Below are positions 18,951 to 27,432 of a stretch of DNA of 64,000 nucleotides, piece after piece. The notes under the pieces were generated by a model. It was not told the origin of the DNA and ran no database searches. It saw nothing but the letters and a program-made list of their open reading frames with translations. The position numbers and the translations under genes are program-made. Numbering within the stretch: the stretch's first letter is position 1; every line of letters begins with the position of its first letter. This DNA is from Martinezella lusitana (GTDB taxonomy: Bacteria; Pseudomonadota; Alphaproteobacteria; Rhizobiales; Rhizobiaceae): NCBI RefSeq assembly GCF_014207095.1, contig NZ_JACHBG010000005.1, forward strand, positions 248,001 through 312,000, given 5' to 3'.

Positions 18951-20375
18951 ATGCGGACGAAGGGAACGACGACATTGGATGATTCACGCATGAACACGTC
19001 GCATATCGGTCCCGCGCCCCACCCCCGCGATGTCGTCACGGCAGCGAGCGCCATGCCGAAGGCCATGGCGATCATCGGCAGCCTGCTTTGGCTGCTGGTG
19101 GCTTCGCCGACCGTCGTCGAAAGCGACGCCTACCGCTATGCGACCGCGCTGCTCTCGCTGATCGCCCTCTATTACTATGTGAAAGCGCCGGTTAAGCCGC
19201 GCACGGACTGGATCGGCTGGCTCTGCATGGGCTGGGCCTTCTACGTCATGGCTCGCTTCGCCATCATCTGTTGGCTGACGCCGCAGCACGACATCGGTGC
19301 TTCGGACTGGCTCTACGCCTTCACCTTCTTCTTTCCGATCATGGGTATCGCCTTCCTGCTCTACGAGGAGCTGATGGAGAAGATCGTCGCGGCCTATTTC
19401 GCGATGGTGCTCGTCATGCTGGTGGCCACCCAGCATCTGCGCGAAGTGTTCGCCGGCGAGACCATCCGCCCGCTGATCATGAACAATCAGATCCACGGCG
19501 CCGTCGCCTGCGGCATGATCATAATCTTCACCCTGTTCTGGCTGCTGCATTACCTGACGGAAAAATCCAGCGACCGCCGGATTGCGCGCTTCGCCTATAT
19601 CGCTTCGCCCTTGATCTTCGCGCTCTGTTTCATCGCCATCTATGGCGCCAAATCGAAAGGCGTCTGGCTGTCGCTCGGCGTTACCATGCCGCTGCTGGCA
19701 CTCGTCACATTGACCTATCTGCGCATGAAAAGCGGCGTCATCGCCATCGTGGTCGTTGCAGCGCTGCTGGTCGCGGGCATTTACGGCGTCAGGCACAATC
19801 TCGACAAGACGGCCGGGCCGACCGTATCGGCCGCCCTTTCCATGGTGGAAGGCGTCACCGGCAGCCACGACGTCGGCGGCGTCGTTTCAAATACGATCAG
19901 CTCCGCCAATACTCCGGTATCGATGGATGAGCGCCTGCAGCTCTGGGCCAATAGCTGGGAAGTCTTCTCCTCCGCGCCGATCTTCGGCTGGGGCAACCAA
20001 TGGCTCGAGCGCTGGGCGGAGACGCGCTACTCGCACATTCAATATACGCTGCTGCACAATGGCTATCTTGAGATCCTAGTGCGCTTCGGCCTGTTCGGCG
20101 CAGCGGTGATGTCGCTGATGCTCGGCGTATTTCTGCGCGCCGCATGGCGAGCCCGCAAGGCAGGCATCATCCCGCGAGCAGCATGGCACGCCTATGTCCT
20201 ATGCCTGGTCTTCTTCTCGCTGACGCTGCTCAGCAACTCCAACAACCGCCTCGCCATCGGCGAAAGCCTAGCCTTCGCCTCCTCCGCCTTCGCCTGCTGG
20301 TGCCATATGCGGCTGAAGGGAGAATATCTGGCGGCGGCAAAGCCGGGGCAGCAGGAAGCCAAAGCCGCGGCTTGA
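18951..20375 (+). CDS. O-antigen ligase/polymerase family membrane protein (Wzy_C)
   Basis: This protein of about 474 residues has ten or more hydrophobic helices and a long polar segment (roughly residues 285-370) before the last helices, the Wzy_C plan. Conserved points are NNQIHGAVACGMI, SKGVWLSLG and LLHNGYLEILVRFGLFG; in this family such segments face the periplasm. As the cluster also encodes a Wzm/Wzt exporter, which does not need a Wzy polymerase, a WaaL-type O-antigen ligase role is more likely than polymerase. ATG 18951 follows GGGGA; TTG 18936 and ATG 18990 are alternatives. Confidence 0.82.
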   Translation: MRTKGTTTLDDSRMNTSHIGPAPHPRDVVTAASAMPKAMAIIGSLLWLLVASPTVVESDAYRYATALLSLIALYYYVKAPVKPRTDWIGWLCMGWAFYVMARFAIICWLTPQHDIGASDWLYAFTFFFPIMGIAFLLYEELMEKIVAAYFAMVLVMLVATQHLREVFAGETIRPLIMNNQIHGAVACGMIIIFTLFWLLHYLTEKSSDRRIARFAYIASPLIFALCFIAIYGAKSKGVWLSLGVTMPLLALVTLTYLRMKSGVIAIVVVAALLVAGIYGVRHNLDKTAGPTVSAALSMVEGVTGSHDVGGVVSNTISSANTPVSMDERLQLWANSWEVFSSAPIFGWGNQWLERWAETRYSHIQYTLLHNGYLEILVRFGLFGAAVMSLMLGVFLRAAWRARKAGIIPRAAWHAYVLCLVFFSLTLLSNSNNRLAIGESLAFASSAFACWCHMRLKGEYLAAAKPGQQEAKAAA

Positions 20376-20400
20376 TGCGATCAGCAAAGATGCGATCAAC

Positions 20401-20427
20401 AAAACCGGGCGCCCTTACGGTGCCCGG
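20401..20427 (-). terminator. Terminator at the end of the polysaccharide operon
   Basis: A 9-bp stem (CCGGGCGCC against GGTGCCCGG, one wobble pair, five-base loop) is followed by TTTT on the minus strand. It lies just beyond the 2-epimerase stop, between convergent transcripts, and probably ends the long minus-strand polysaccharide operon. Confidence 0.7.
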
Positions 20428-20439
20428 CCAGTGCAGCAC

Positions 20440-21567
20440 CTATTCCTTGTGCCAAACGGTACGATTTATGTAATCGACGTAGCTTAGCACGATCCGCAGG
20501 ATCTGCTTCGACACGGGACCGGCCTCATAGTCGTTGACCGTGCGGAACACACGCTCATTGCCATTGTGCTGGGACGTGACGACGGCAACGGCTTCCAGCA
20601 CGCGGGCACTGCGCAAGCCGCTCATGACAAGGGTGCCGACATCCATGCCTTCCGGCCGTTCATGCGCATTGCGCAGCGTGATGGCGGGAAGATTGAGGAG
20701 CGATGCTTCCTCCGTGATCGTGCCGCTGTCCGATAACACGCAGAAAGCCGACATCTGCAGATGGATATAGTCGACGAAGCCGAAAGGCTTCATGAAGTGC
20801 AGCAGCGGATGATCGATCGGCTCGCCCAGCGCATCCAGCCGCTTGCGCGTGCGCGGATGGGTGGAAATCAGCACCGGATAGCCGTATCGCTCGGCTAGGT
20901 CCCTCAGCGTCTGAAGCAGATCGCGCAGATTCTCCGGAGTGTCGACATTCTCTTCGCGATGAATGCTAACGATAAAATACTTGCCCTTTTCGAGCTTCAT
21001 GCGCTCGAGCACATCCGAAGCGGCGATCTTCGGCATGTAGAAGTCGAGGACTTCCTGCATGTGGGAGCCGCTCTTTATGATCGTCTCCGGCTTGATGCCT
21101 TCGGCAATCAGGTAACGGCGCGCATGCTCGGTCAACACCAGATTGATATCGCTCAGATGATCGAGAACCTTGCGGTTCAGTTCTTCCGGCACGCGCTGAT
21201 CGAAGCAGCGATTCCCTGCTTCCATGTGAAAGACGGGAATCTTGCGGCGCTTGGCGGCAATCACCGCAAGGCAGGTGTTCGTATCGCCGTAAAGCATCAG
21301 AGCATCAGGCTTTTCCGCCTCGAAAACCTCATCGGCCTTGGCAATGACATCCGCGATGGTCTTTGCCGCCGTTTCTCCGGCAGCGCCGAGGAAATAGTCC
21401 GGCTTGCGGATTTCAAGATCGTCGAAAAAGACCTGATTGAGCTCGTAGTCGTAGTTCTGACCGGAGTGAACGAGCACATGCTTCACATGTGCATCGAACT
21501 CCGCGATCACACGGCTCATCTTGATGAGTTCAGGTCGGGTGCCGACCAGGGTCATGACCTTCAACAT
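20440..21567 (-). CDS. UDP-HexNAc 2-epimerase, FnlC/WbjD/Cap5G subtype
   Basis: This 375-residue non-hydrolysing 2-epimerase has GTRPELIK at the N-terminus, HSGQNYD, MLYGDTNTCLAV and EAGNRCFDQRVPEELNRK. The wording EAGNRCFD-RVPEE-NRK is the one seen in the L-aminosugar epimerases (FnlC, WbjD, Cap5G) rather than in WecB, which makes UDP-ManNAc. The next steps upstream in the operon encode a dehydratase and a reductase, so the enzyme should perform the last step of a UDP-L-aminosugar pathway. It is the last gene of the operon, 47 bp after the dehydratase gene. Confidence 0.9.
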   Translation of the reverse strand: MLKVMTLVGTRPELIKMSRVIAEFDAHVKHVLVHSGQNYDYELNQVFFDDLEIRKPDYFLGAAGETAAKTIADVIAKADEVFEAEKPDALMLYGDTNTCLAVIAAKRRKIPVFHMEAGNRCFDQRVPEELNRKVLDHLSDINLVLTEHARRYLIAEGIKPETIIKSGSHMQEVLDFYMPKIAASDVLERMKLEKGKYFIVSIHREENVDTPENLRDLLQTLRDLAERYGYPVLISTHPRTRKRLDALGEPIDHPLLHFMKPFGFVDYIHLQMSAFCVLSDSGTITEEASLLNLPAITLRNAHERPEGMDVGTLVMSGLRSARVLEAVAVVTSQHNGNERVFRTVNDYEAGPVSKQILRIVLSYVDYINRTVWHKE

Positions 21568-21614
21568 TGTACTCTCTGCTTTCGACGTAAGTAGGAAAAA
21601 CTGACGAGCCGCCT

Positions 21615-22622
21615 CTACGAGGCCAATTCCTCACGGATGTAATCGAGCGAGAGAAGCAGCTTCTTGACCCCTTCCACATCGAGGCGCTCGGTATTGTGAG
21701 ACGTATAGTCGTCGATCTCGGAGATCTTCTGCTCACCCTCGACGAAATACTTGTTGTAGTTCAGGTCACGGTTGTCCGCCGGTATGCGGTAGTAGCGCCC
21801 GAGATCGTAGGCCTTGGCCATCTCTTCGCGAGCGACCAGCGTTTCGTAAAGCTTCTCGCCGTGGCGCGTGCCGATGATCTTGACCGGGTTGCTGGCGTTG
21901 AACAGATCCTTGAGCGCAATCGCCAGATCTTCGAGTGTCGAGGCCGGGGCCTTTTGAACGAAGATGTCGCCCTGTGAGCCGTTCTCATAGGCATGGATCA
22001 CGAGATCGACGGAATCCTCGAGCGACATCAGGAAGCGGGTCATGTGCGGATCGGTGACCGTGAGCGGCAAGCCCGCCTTGATCTGGCTGATGAACAACGG
22101 GATGACCGAGCCGCGCGACGCCATGACGTTGCCATAGCGTGTGGCACACAGGACAGGGCCGCCATTCATCATGCGCGACTTGGCCACCACGACCTTTTCC
22201 GCCATAGCCTTGGAAATGCCCATGGCGTTGATCGGGTAGACAGCCTTATCCGTGCTCAGGAACACGACGCGCTGAACGGATTTCTCCGCAGCCGCGCTCA
22301 TGACATTCTCGGTTCCGAGCACGTTGGTCCGCAGCGCTTCCATCGGGTAGAATTCGCAGGACGGAACCTGCTTCAGTGCGGCGGCATGAAACACGTAGTC
22401 GACACCCGTCATTGCGTCGCGGATGCTGTCGTAGTTGCGCACGTCACCGATGAAGAACTTCAGCTTTTCGTTGCTGAGCGCGATACGCATATCTTCCTGC
22501 TTCTTCTCGTCGCGGCTGAAGATGCGAATCTCTTTGACGTTCGTATCGAGGAAGCGGCGCAGTACTGCGTTGCCAAAGGATCCGGTGCCACCTGTGATGA
22601 GAAGGGTCTTGTCGTCGAACAT
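21615..22622 (-). CDS. UDP-GlcNAc 4,6-dehydratase/5-epimerase, FnlA/WbjB/CapE type
   Basis: This 335-residue dehydratase forms the 4-keto-6-deoxy intermediate with inversion at C5, leading to L-sugars. GGTGSFG binds NAD near residues 10-16. The HAAALKQVPSCEFYPMEA segment, LSTDKAVYPINAMGISKA with a Met in place of the usual catalytic Tyr (MxxxK), and RYGNVMASRGSVIPLF are characteristic of this soluble short form. An upstream frame reaches 22751, but the ATG at 22622 starts the Rossmann fold and has a GGAGA site. The reductase gene ends one base upstream. Confidence 0.94.
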   Translation of the reverse strand: MFDDKTLLITGGTGSFGNAVLRRFLDTNVKEIRIFSRDEKKQEDMRIALSNEKLKFFIGDVRNYDSIRDAMTGVDYVFHAAALKQVPSCEFYPMEALRTNVLGTENVMSAAAEKSVQRVVFLSTDKAVYPINAMGISKAMAEKVVVAKSRMMNGGPVLCATRYGNVMASRGSVIPLFISQIKAGLPLTVTDPHMTRFLMSLEDSVDLVIHAYENGSQGDIFVQKAPASTLEDLAIALKDLFNASNPVKIIGTRHGEKLYETLVAREEMAKAYDLGRYYRIPADNRDLNYNKYFVEGEQKISEIDDYTSHNTERLDVEGVKKLLLSLDYIREELAS

Positions 22623-22623
22623 T

Positions 22624-23496
22624 CTATTTGTCTCCGCGGAAATCGTTGTCGTGCATGCGCTTGACCAAGACCGGCCACTCGGCGGCAACATAGCCGGTTG
22701 CCTTCGAAAATCTGGAGGAGTCCAGAGAGCGGTCGATGGCGACCTTGTCATCGCGAACGATCGTTATGTCTTTACCGTATTCGGCGGCGATCAGTCGCAA
22801 CAGCTCGTATTTAGAGATGGGCTTGGCCGAAACGTGATAGAGGCCTGTCAGCGCTGAGTTCGGAAGAACCACGTCCCTGATGACTGCCGCAAGCTCGCAG
22901 GTCGGCAGGCCGGAAAAAATCGCCTTGTCGTAACCCTTGACCTCGCCCTGCTGCGCCAGGAACCAATCGACCAGCGAGTTGTTGGAGGTGAGTTCGCGCC
23001 CGATGATGGACGTGCGCAAGGTAACGGCGTTGTCGTAGGTCACGACTTCACCGAGATGCTTTGAAACGCCGTAGAGATCCGTTGCATCAGCCGTGCTCTC
23101 TTCGGTGTAATTGCCCGTCGCACCCGAAAAGACGCAATCAGTGCTGACATGAACGAGCCGCGTCCCCGAGAGCGCAGCCAGACGAGCAAGCTTGTGGGGA
23201 AACAGCGCATTCAAGGGCAAAGCGACCAAAGGATCCTTCGCCGCCGAAAGCTGCTTGATGAGGCCGACGCAGTTGATGATCACGTCTGGGCATACTTTGC
23301 CCAAAGTGGATACCAGGACATCCTGATTTTCGACATCGATTCCGGTCAGTAACCGCTTCGCAATCTCAGCTTCGAAATGCCGAAGCCCATTCTCCGAGCG
23401 CAGCGTTCCATAGACCTCAAGATCTTTATTTTCGGAGAGCGTCCGGATCGTTGCGCTACCGAGCATGCCCGATGCCCCGAGGACCAAAACCTTCAT
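22624..23496 (-). CDS. RmlD-like 4-keto-sugar reductase without cupin domain (WbvR/FnlB role)
   Basis: This 290-residue short-chain dehydrogenase has GASGMLGSA at residues 8-16, VSTDCVFSGATGNYTEES and the YxxxK region DLYGVSKHLGEV. It sits between the dehydratase and the C2-epimerase of the L-aminosugar pathway, so it should reduce the 4-keto group of the UDP-L-hexulose. WbjC/Cap5F/FnlB enzymes of the L-FucNAc pathway are about 370 residues and carry a C-terminal cupin for C3 epimerisation; that domain is absent here. The length fits WbvR-type reductases of the L-RhaNAc/L-QuiNAc route. The assignment rests on family knowledge plus length. Confidence 0.85.
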   Translation of the reverse strand: MKVLVLGASGMLGSATIRTLSENKDLEVYGTLRSENGLRHFEAEIAKRLLTGIDVENQDVLVSTLGKVCPDVIINCVGLIKQLSAAKDPLVALPLNALFPHKLARLAALSGTRLVHVSTDCVFSGATGNYTEESTADATDLYGVSKHLGEVVTYDNAVTLRTSIIGRELTSNNSLVDWFLAQQGEVKGYDKAIFSGLPTCELAAVIRDVVLPNSALTGLYHVSAKPISKYELLRLIAAEYGKDITIVRDDKVAIDRSLDSSRFSKATGYVAAEWPVLVKRMHDNDFRGDK

Positions 23497-23498
23497 CG

Positions 23499-24734
23499 CT
23501 ATCTTTCTTTCTCAGTGGTGAGGAGAGCCTCAAACATGCTAATGAGCCTTTGGCTCAGAAAACTCAAATCGAAATTGGCAAGAAAGTAGCGCTTGCCGTT
23601 TTCACCGAGTCTCCGCCGGCCTTCTTCATCGAGCGAATACAATTTGACGATCGCGTCGGCGAGATCGGCAGGATCCTCTGCTTTGCACGCAAGACCAGCC
23701 TCAGCTTCAAGAACGATACGGGCGCCCTCGCCGTCCATGCAAGCGATTATCGGCTTGCCCGCGGCAAGATAGCTCTGCAGCTTGCTGGGGATCGTCGCCT
23801 CACCGACGGCATCGGCAGCAAGGCTGACGAGCAGAGCCCCCGAAGCAGCCATGATTTCCGGCATATCGGTAGCAGGGAGGCGATCGGAAAGGATGACATT
23901 TTTCAGGCCGCGCTTCTCGATTTCGGCCTCGACCCATGCCGATAAGCTTCCCGACCCCACGAGATATAGCTCGATCAGCGGCTCGTTCGACAGGATTGCC
24001 GCGGCAGTGAGCACCGTGTCCAGCGCCTGTGCCTTGCCGAGATTTCCGGTGAAGGTTACGGCGAATGCACGCCTCATGCGAGCTGCAAGCTCCACCGCAC
24101 GAGGCGTCGGATGGGCACCGGCCGCAAATCCTTCCGCAGGGTTCGGCATATACTGGATTCTTTCCGGATGCCTGGTGAGCCGGCTGACGGAGCGGCGAAA
24201 CGCCTCGGATTGAACCAGCAAGACACTCGACCGGTCATAGATGAACCGCACGACGCGCTCCACCGCACCGACGATGAACCGGTTGCGCAAGGCGCCTCGG
24301 CCCATCAGCACCTCCGGCCAGATATCCTGTATCCAGAGCACGCTCGGAATTTTCCTCACGCGCGACAGGAAGAGGGCCGGTAGCGCCTGGAATATCGGCG
24401 AGGGAGCGTAAATGAAAACCAGATCGAACGTCTGCCCGCGAAGGGCGCGCGGCGCAAACAGATAGCCCGAAACAACGAAAGAGAGGTAGTTGAGCGCCAG
24501 TCCCAATTGCGAACGCCCGCGCCGGACGAGCGGAATGCGTACAACCTCGGCATCTCGCCACTTTTCTCGCCTCACCCCCATGAGACCATAGCCGGGATAG
24601 TAGTCGCCCTCTGGATAATTCGGCTTGCCGGTGAGCACGGTAACTTCATGCCCGAGCGTTGTCAGGCAGGCGGCTATATCGTTGATTCTGAAGGTCTCCG
24701 GCCAAAAATACTGACTCCAGATCAAGATTTTCAT
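23499..24734 (-). CDS. GT4 glycosyltransferase, WbuB-like (L-aminosugar transferase candidate)
   Basis: This 411-residue two-domain glycosyltransferase opens with ILIWSQYFWPETFRINDIA and has the GT4 donor-binding region FTGNLGKAQALDTVL, later LVGSGSL and IPSKLQSYLAAGKPIIACMDGEGA. The N-terminal wording YFWPE-FRIND and GKPNYPEGDYYPGY matches the WbuB group, which follows fnlABC in E. coli O26-like clusters and transfers L-FucNAc. Here it also directly precedes the L-aminosugar genes in the transcript, so it may add the L-aminosugar. It is cytoplasmic or peripheral to the membrane, and overlaps the upstream gene by 4 bp. Confidence 0.88.
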   Translation of the reverse strand: MKILIWSQYFWPETFRINDIAACLTTLGHEVTVLTGKPNYPEGDYYPGYGLMGVRREKWRDAEVVRIPLVRRGRSQLGLALNYLSFVVSGYLFAPRALRGQTFDLVFIYAPSPIFQALPALFLSRVRKIPSVLWIQDIWPEVLMGRGALRNRFIVGAVERVVRFIYDRSSVLLVQSEAFRRSVSRLTRHPERIQYMPNPAEGFAAGAHPTPRAVELAARMRRAFAVTFTGNLGKAQALDTVLTAAAILSNEPLIELYLVGSGSLSAWVEAEIEKRGLKNVILSDRLPATDMPEIMAASGALLVSLAADAVGEATIPSKLQSYLAAGKPIIACMDGEGARIVLEAEAGLACKAEDPADLADAIVKLYSLDEEGRRRLGENGKRYFLANFDLSFLSQRLISMFEALLTTEKER

Positions 24735-25759
24735 GACAGGATATCCGCCAGAAAATCAGACGCGCTCGAAACCGTGACGGGCTCTTCAGGCCGCTTCAGG
24801 TAGCGCTTTACCGCTCGGGCGATCGACAGAGGCGAGGTCGGATCGAAAGTTTCCGCCGGATCTGCTACGTCGCGCACATAATCTCGCTCCGGCGCAAGAA
24901 TAGGTAGCTTTGCCTGGTCCGCCTCCAGAAGCGGCAAGCCGAACGATTCGACCAGCGACGGGTAGATCAGCGCGCCGCTTTCCGCATAGGTCTTCTGAAG
25001 TTCCGGAGCCGAAAGCCATCCCGCATTCGTGATGGCAAGACCTTCGTTTCGAGCCGCCGCGCTGATGGCCGATGCCAGAGCTGGGTGACGGGTTGGATCG
25101 ACGGTCAGGCAAAGGCTCGGGCGGAGGCCGGATTGCGCCAGCAGACGCCAGGCTTCAAGGAGCACGGCATGGTTCTTGTGAGGATCGCCGCTGGCCGCGT
25201 AGATGAAATCAAAACGCCGCGTCGCGCCATCCCGGTTCGGACGCGTGGTATCGTAATCCTCGCCGACAAACGGCACGATCGATATGGGCTTGTCCGCACC
25301 GACCAGCTGGCGCAACATAAGCGCCATCGATTGGGACTGGACGATATACCGGCTTGCCTGACGGCGGCGGGCTCGCAACCAAAGGCGTTCCAAGCCGATG
25401 CGAACGCGTACGAACAATGGATAGCCGTCAAGCCCATAGCGCTCTACAAGCAGCCGGTTTTGCACGAAGACCACCGACTTGCCTCTTATGTCAAACAGCG
25501 GCGGCAGATTGTTAAAACATAGAACAACGTCACCGGGACAGGATACGCGTCGCAGCCGCCATTCCGCCTTAAGGCGGCTCCCCAGGCTTTTCGCCACATA
25601 ATCGGCGTCGACGCCGGCGGGAAGGTCCAGCTTGCCTCGCGCCCTTTCGTCAAGCTGGGCAATGGCAAAAGGTGACGGTCTCACACGCAGCATGGCGCGA
25701 AGAAGGCTCAAGCCTCCTCCCACATGGACATTAGGCGCGTGCAACAAAAGCTTGCTCAT
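24731..25759 (-). CDS. GT4 family glycosyltransferase
   Basis: This 342-residue glycosyltransferase has a short N-terminal domain (LLLHAPNVHVGGGLSLLRAM, with a glycine-rich acceptor-side loop) and a GT4 C-terminal domain. The latter shows FIYAASGDPHKNHAVLLEAW and the donor-binding E-x7-E region ALIYPSLVESFGLPLLEADQ. Donor and acceptor cannot be predicted. The ATG overlaps the stop of the upstream bifunctional gene by 4 bp, and its own stop overlaps the next gene by 4 bp, consistent with a coupled operon. Confidence 0.88.
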   Translation of the reverse strand: MSKLLLHAPNVHVGGGLSLLRAMLRVRPSPFAIAQLDERARGKLDLPAGVDADYVAKSLGSRLKAEWRLRRVSCPGDVVLCFNNLPPLFDIRGKSVVFVQNRLLVERYGLDGYPLFVRVRIGLERLWLRARRRQASRYIVQSQSMALMLRQLVGADKPISIVPFVGEDYDTTRPNRDGATRRFDFIYAASGDPHKNHAVLLEAWRLLAQSGLRPSLCLTVDPTRHPALASAISAAARNEGLAITNAGWLSAPELQKTYAESGALIYPSLVESFGLPLLEADQAKLPILAPERDYVRDVADPAETFDPTSPLSIARAVKRYLKRPEEPVTVSSASDFLADILS

Positions 25760-27432
25760 GGAGGCCCGCCGCTATCGGGCATCGACGGGATATGGATATC
25801 GGCAAGCTCCCAAAGGCCTAGGCATTTGTCCTGATACTTGCCCCGCTCCTCCGTGCAACCTTCGTTGATCAAAGCAATGGGTTCGGGGAAGTTGAAAGGG
25901 GCAGCCTGCATGTTCAGCGGTCGCCAGAAGGCATTACTGCCGGCCAGCTCGTTATTTTTTTGCCGATCCGTAAACGTGGTCGTCAACAGGTAGCGAGCGC
26001 CGGACCGCTTGAAATTCTCAATGATCCTGAGGGCATCGGCGGATGTCAAATGCACCAAACAGTCCCGCGAAAAGATGACGTCGACACGCGGCAGCGCATC
26101 CCTGGTCAAATCCAAACTCGCGAAGCGTACATGCTCGTTGCCGAACTTCCGGCTGTTGAGATCAATCATCTCCTCGACGAGATCCACGCCGATATATTGG
26201 TCCACACCAAGCTCGGTTTTCTGCATCCAGTGCCAGTCGCCGCAAGGTGCATCCAGCAGCGAGCGAGCGCCAAGCCGTTTGAGCAGCGACGGAATTTCGC
26301 GGCGAATGATCTCCGTCTGCACGAGATCCGAGCCTTCGCCCGAGCGGGAGACACCACCGCCGAAGATATTTTCCTTGTAGATGCGGGAGAACCGCTTTTT
26401 CAAATCGCCAGTCTCGAGACCACGCACACGCCGCCTTGCCGTCAACAGCGATGCCATCATGCGCAGGCGTGCCCGGCGATGCGGCGATAGAACACGGCGA
26501 ACCGTCTGCCAAAACCGCATTTCCAGCGGCGCCAGAACGAGCATCGACAAAAGACGAATCTGACCGGAGAACGGCACCTCATTGCGCGCCGAAAAAGCTG
26601 CATTGCTGGCCGCGCGGGCGGCTGGCACAAAACTTCTGCGCCAAAAGCTCCGTGCCAACGCCGTATAGGCGTCGAAACGGCCAGTGTATCCGGCGGCCTT
26701 GAAATCGTCGGATGTCAGCCCACTGAGAAAGCGCTCGAGCAGGGCGTTGCTTTCCTCATAGGCCGTGCCTGCCATCTTCACGCTGCCCTGTTCGGCATGA
26801 CTGCGGGCATAGACCAGCACCTCCGGCAGATGGTGAAAGCGATATTGGCCTGCCAGACGGAACCAGAGATCGAAATCCTGCGTGGTGCGCAATCTCTCAT
26901 CAAAACCACCGGACTCTGCGAAGGCCTGGCGCGGAACGAGAAGCGTACAGCCATGAAGCGCGTTCTTGATCGTCAACCAGTAGCGGAAGGCCTCGGGCCG
27001 AACCCCCTCCATCCGCACCTCTGTCGCCCGGTCAGGCGTATCGGAGAACACAGCATAATCGCTATAGATGATGCTCCTGTCTCGCTCTCGCGTGTCGAGG
27101 GCGAGGAGGGCGTCGACATCCCGCTCGACCTTTTGCGGCGCATAAAGATCGTCGTGGCTCAGCCAGGAGAGATAATCGCCGGTCATAGCTTCGGCGGCGG
27201 TATTCAAGGCCGCGGCGACGCCGCCATTCTCCCTGGCGATATAGCGGATGGAATCGCCGTATTCGCGAGCGATCGCATCGGTTGCGCCGCCATCCTTCGA
27301 GCCGTCGTTGACAACGATAATTTCGAGGTTGCCATAGGTTTGCGCAAGGGCGCTGCGGATCGCCTCGTGCAGATAATCAGCGCCGTTGTAGACAGGAATG
27401 ACTAGGCTGACCTTGGGTTTCAAATCGTTCAT
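25756..27432 (-). CDS. Bifunctional GT2 glycosyltransferase-methyltransferase fusion
   Basis: This 558-residue protein joins two enzymes. Residues 1-230 form a GT-A family 2 glycosyltransferase (SLVIPVYNGADYL, NDGSKDGG, the metal-binding HDD at 93-95, TTQDFDLWFRL). After a basic helical linker (about 230-350) comes a class I SAM-dependent methyltransferase with LLDAPCGDWHWM near residue 390, YIGVDLVEEMID and VIFSRDCLVHLT. The fusion suggests that the same sugar is added and then methylated. Overlaps of 4 bp on both sides keep it in the operon. No frameshift is needed to link the domains. Confidence 0.9.
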   Translation of the reverse strand: MNDLKPKVSLVIPVYNGADYLHEAIRSALAQTYGNLEIIVVNDGSKDGGATDAIAREYGDSIRYIARENGGVAAALNTAAEAMTGDYLSWLSHDDLYAPQKVERDVDALLALDTRERDRSIIYSDYAVFSDTPDRATEVRMEGVRPEAFRYWLTIKNALHGCTLLVPRQAFAESGGFDERLRTTQDFDLWFRLAGQYRFHHLPEVLVYARSHAEQGSVKMAGTAYEESNALLERFLSGLTSDDFKAAGYTGRFDAYTALARSFWRRSFVPAARAASNAAFSARNEVPFSGQIRLLSMLVLAPLEMRFWQTVRRVLSPHRRARLRMMASLLTARRRVRGLETGDLKKRFSRIYKENIFGGGVSRSGEGSDLVQTEIIRREIPSLLKRLGARSLLDAPCGDWHWMQKTELGVDQYIGVDLVEEMIDLNSRKFGNEHVRFASLDLTRDALPRVDVIFSRDCLVHLTSADALRIIENFKRSGARYLLTTTFTDRQKNNELAGSNAFWRPLNMQAAPFNFPEPIALINEGCTEERGKYQDKCLGLWELADIHIPSMPDSGGPP

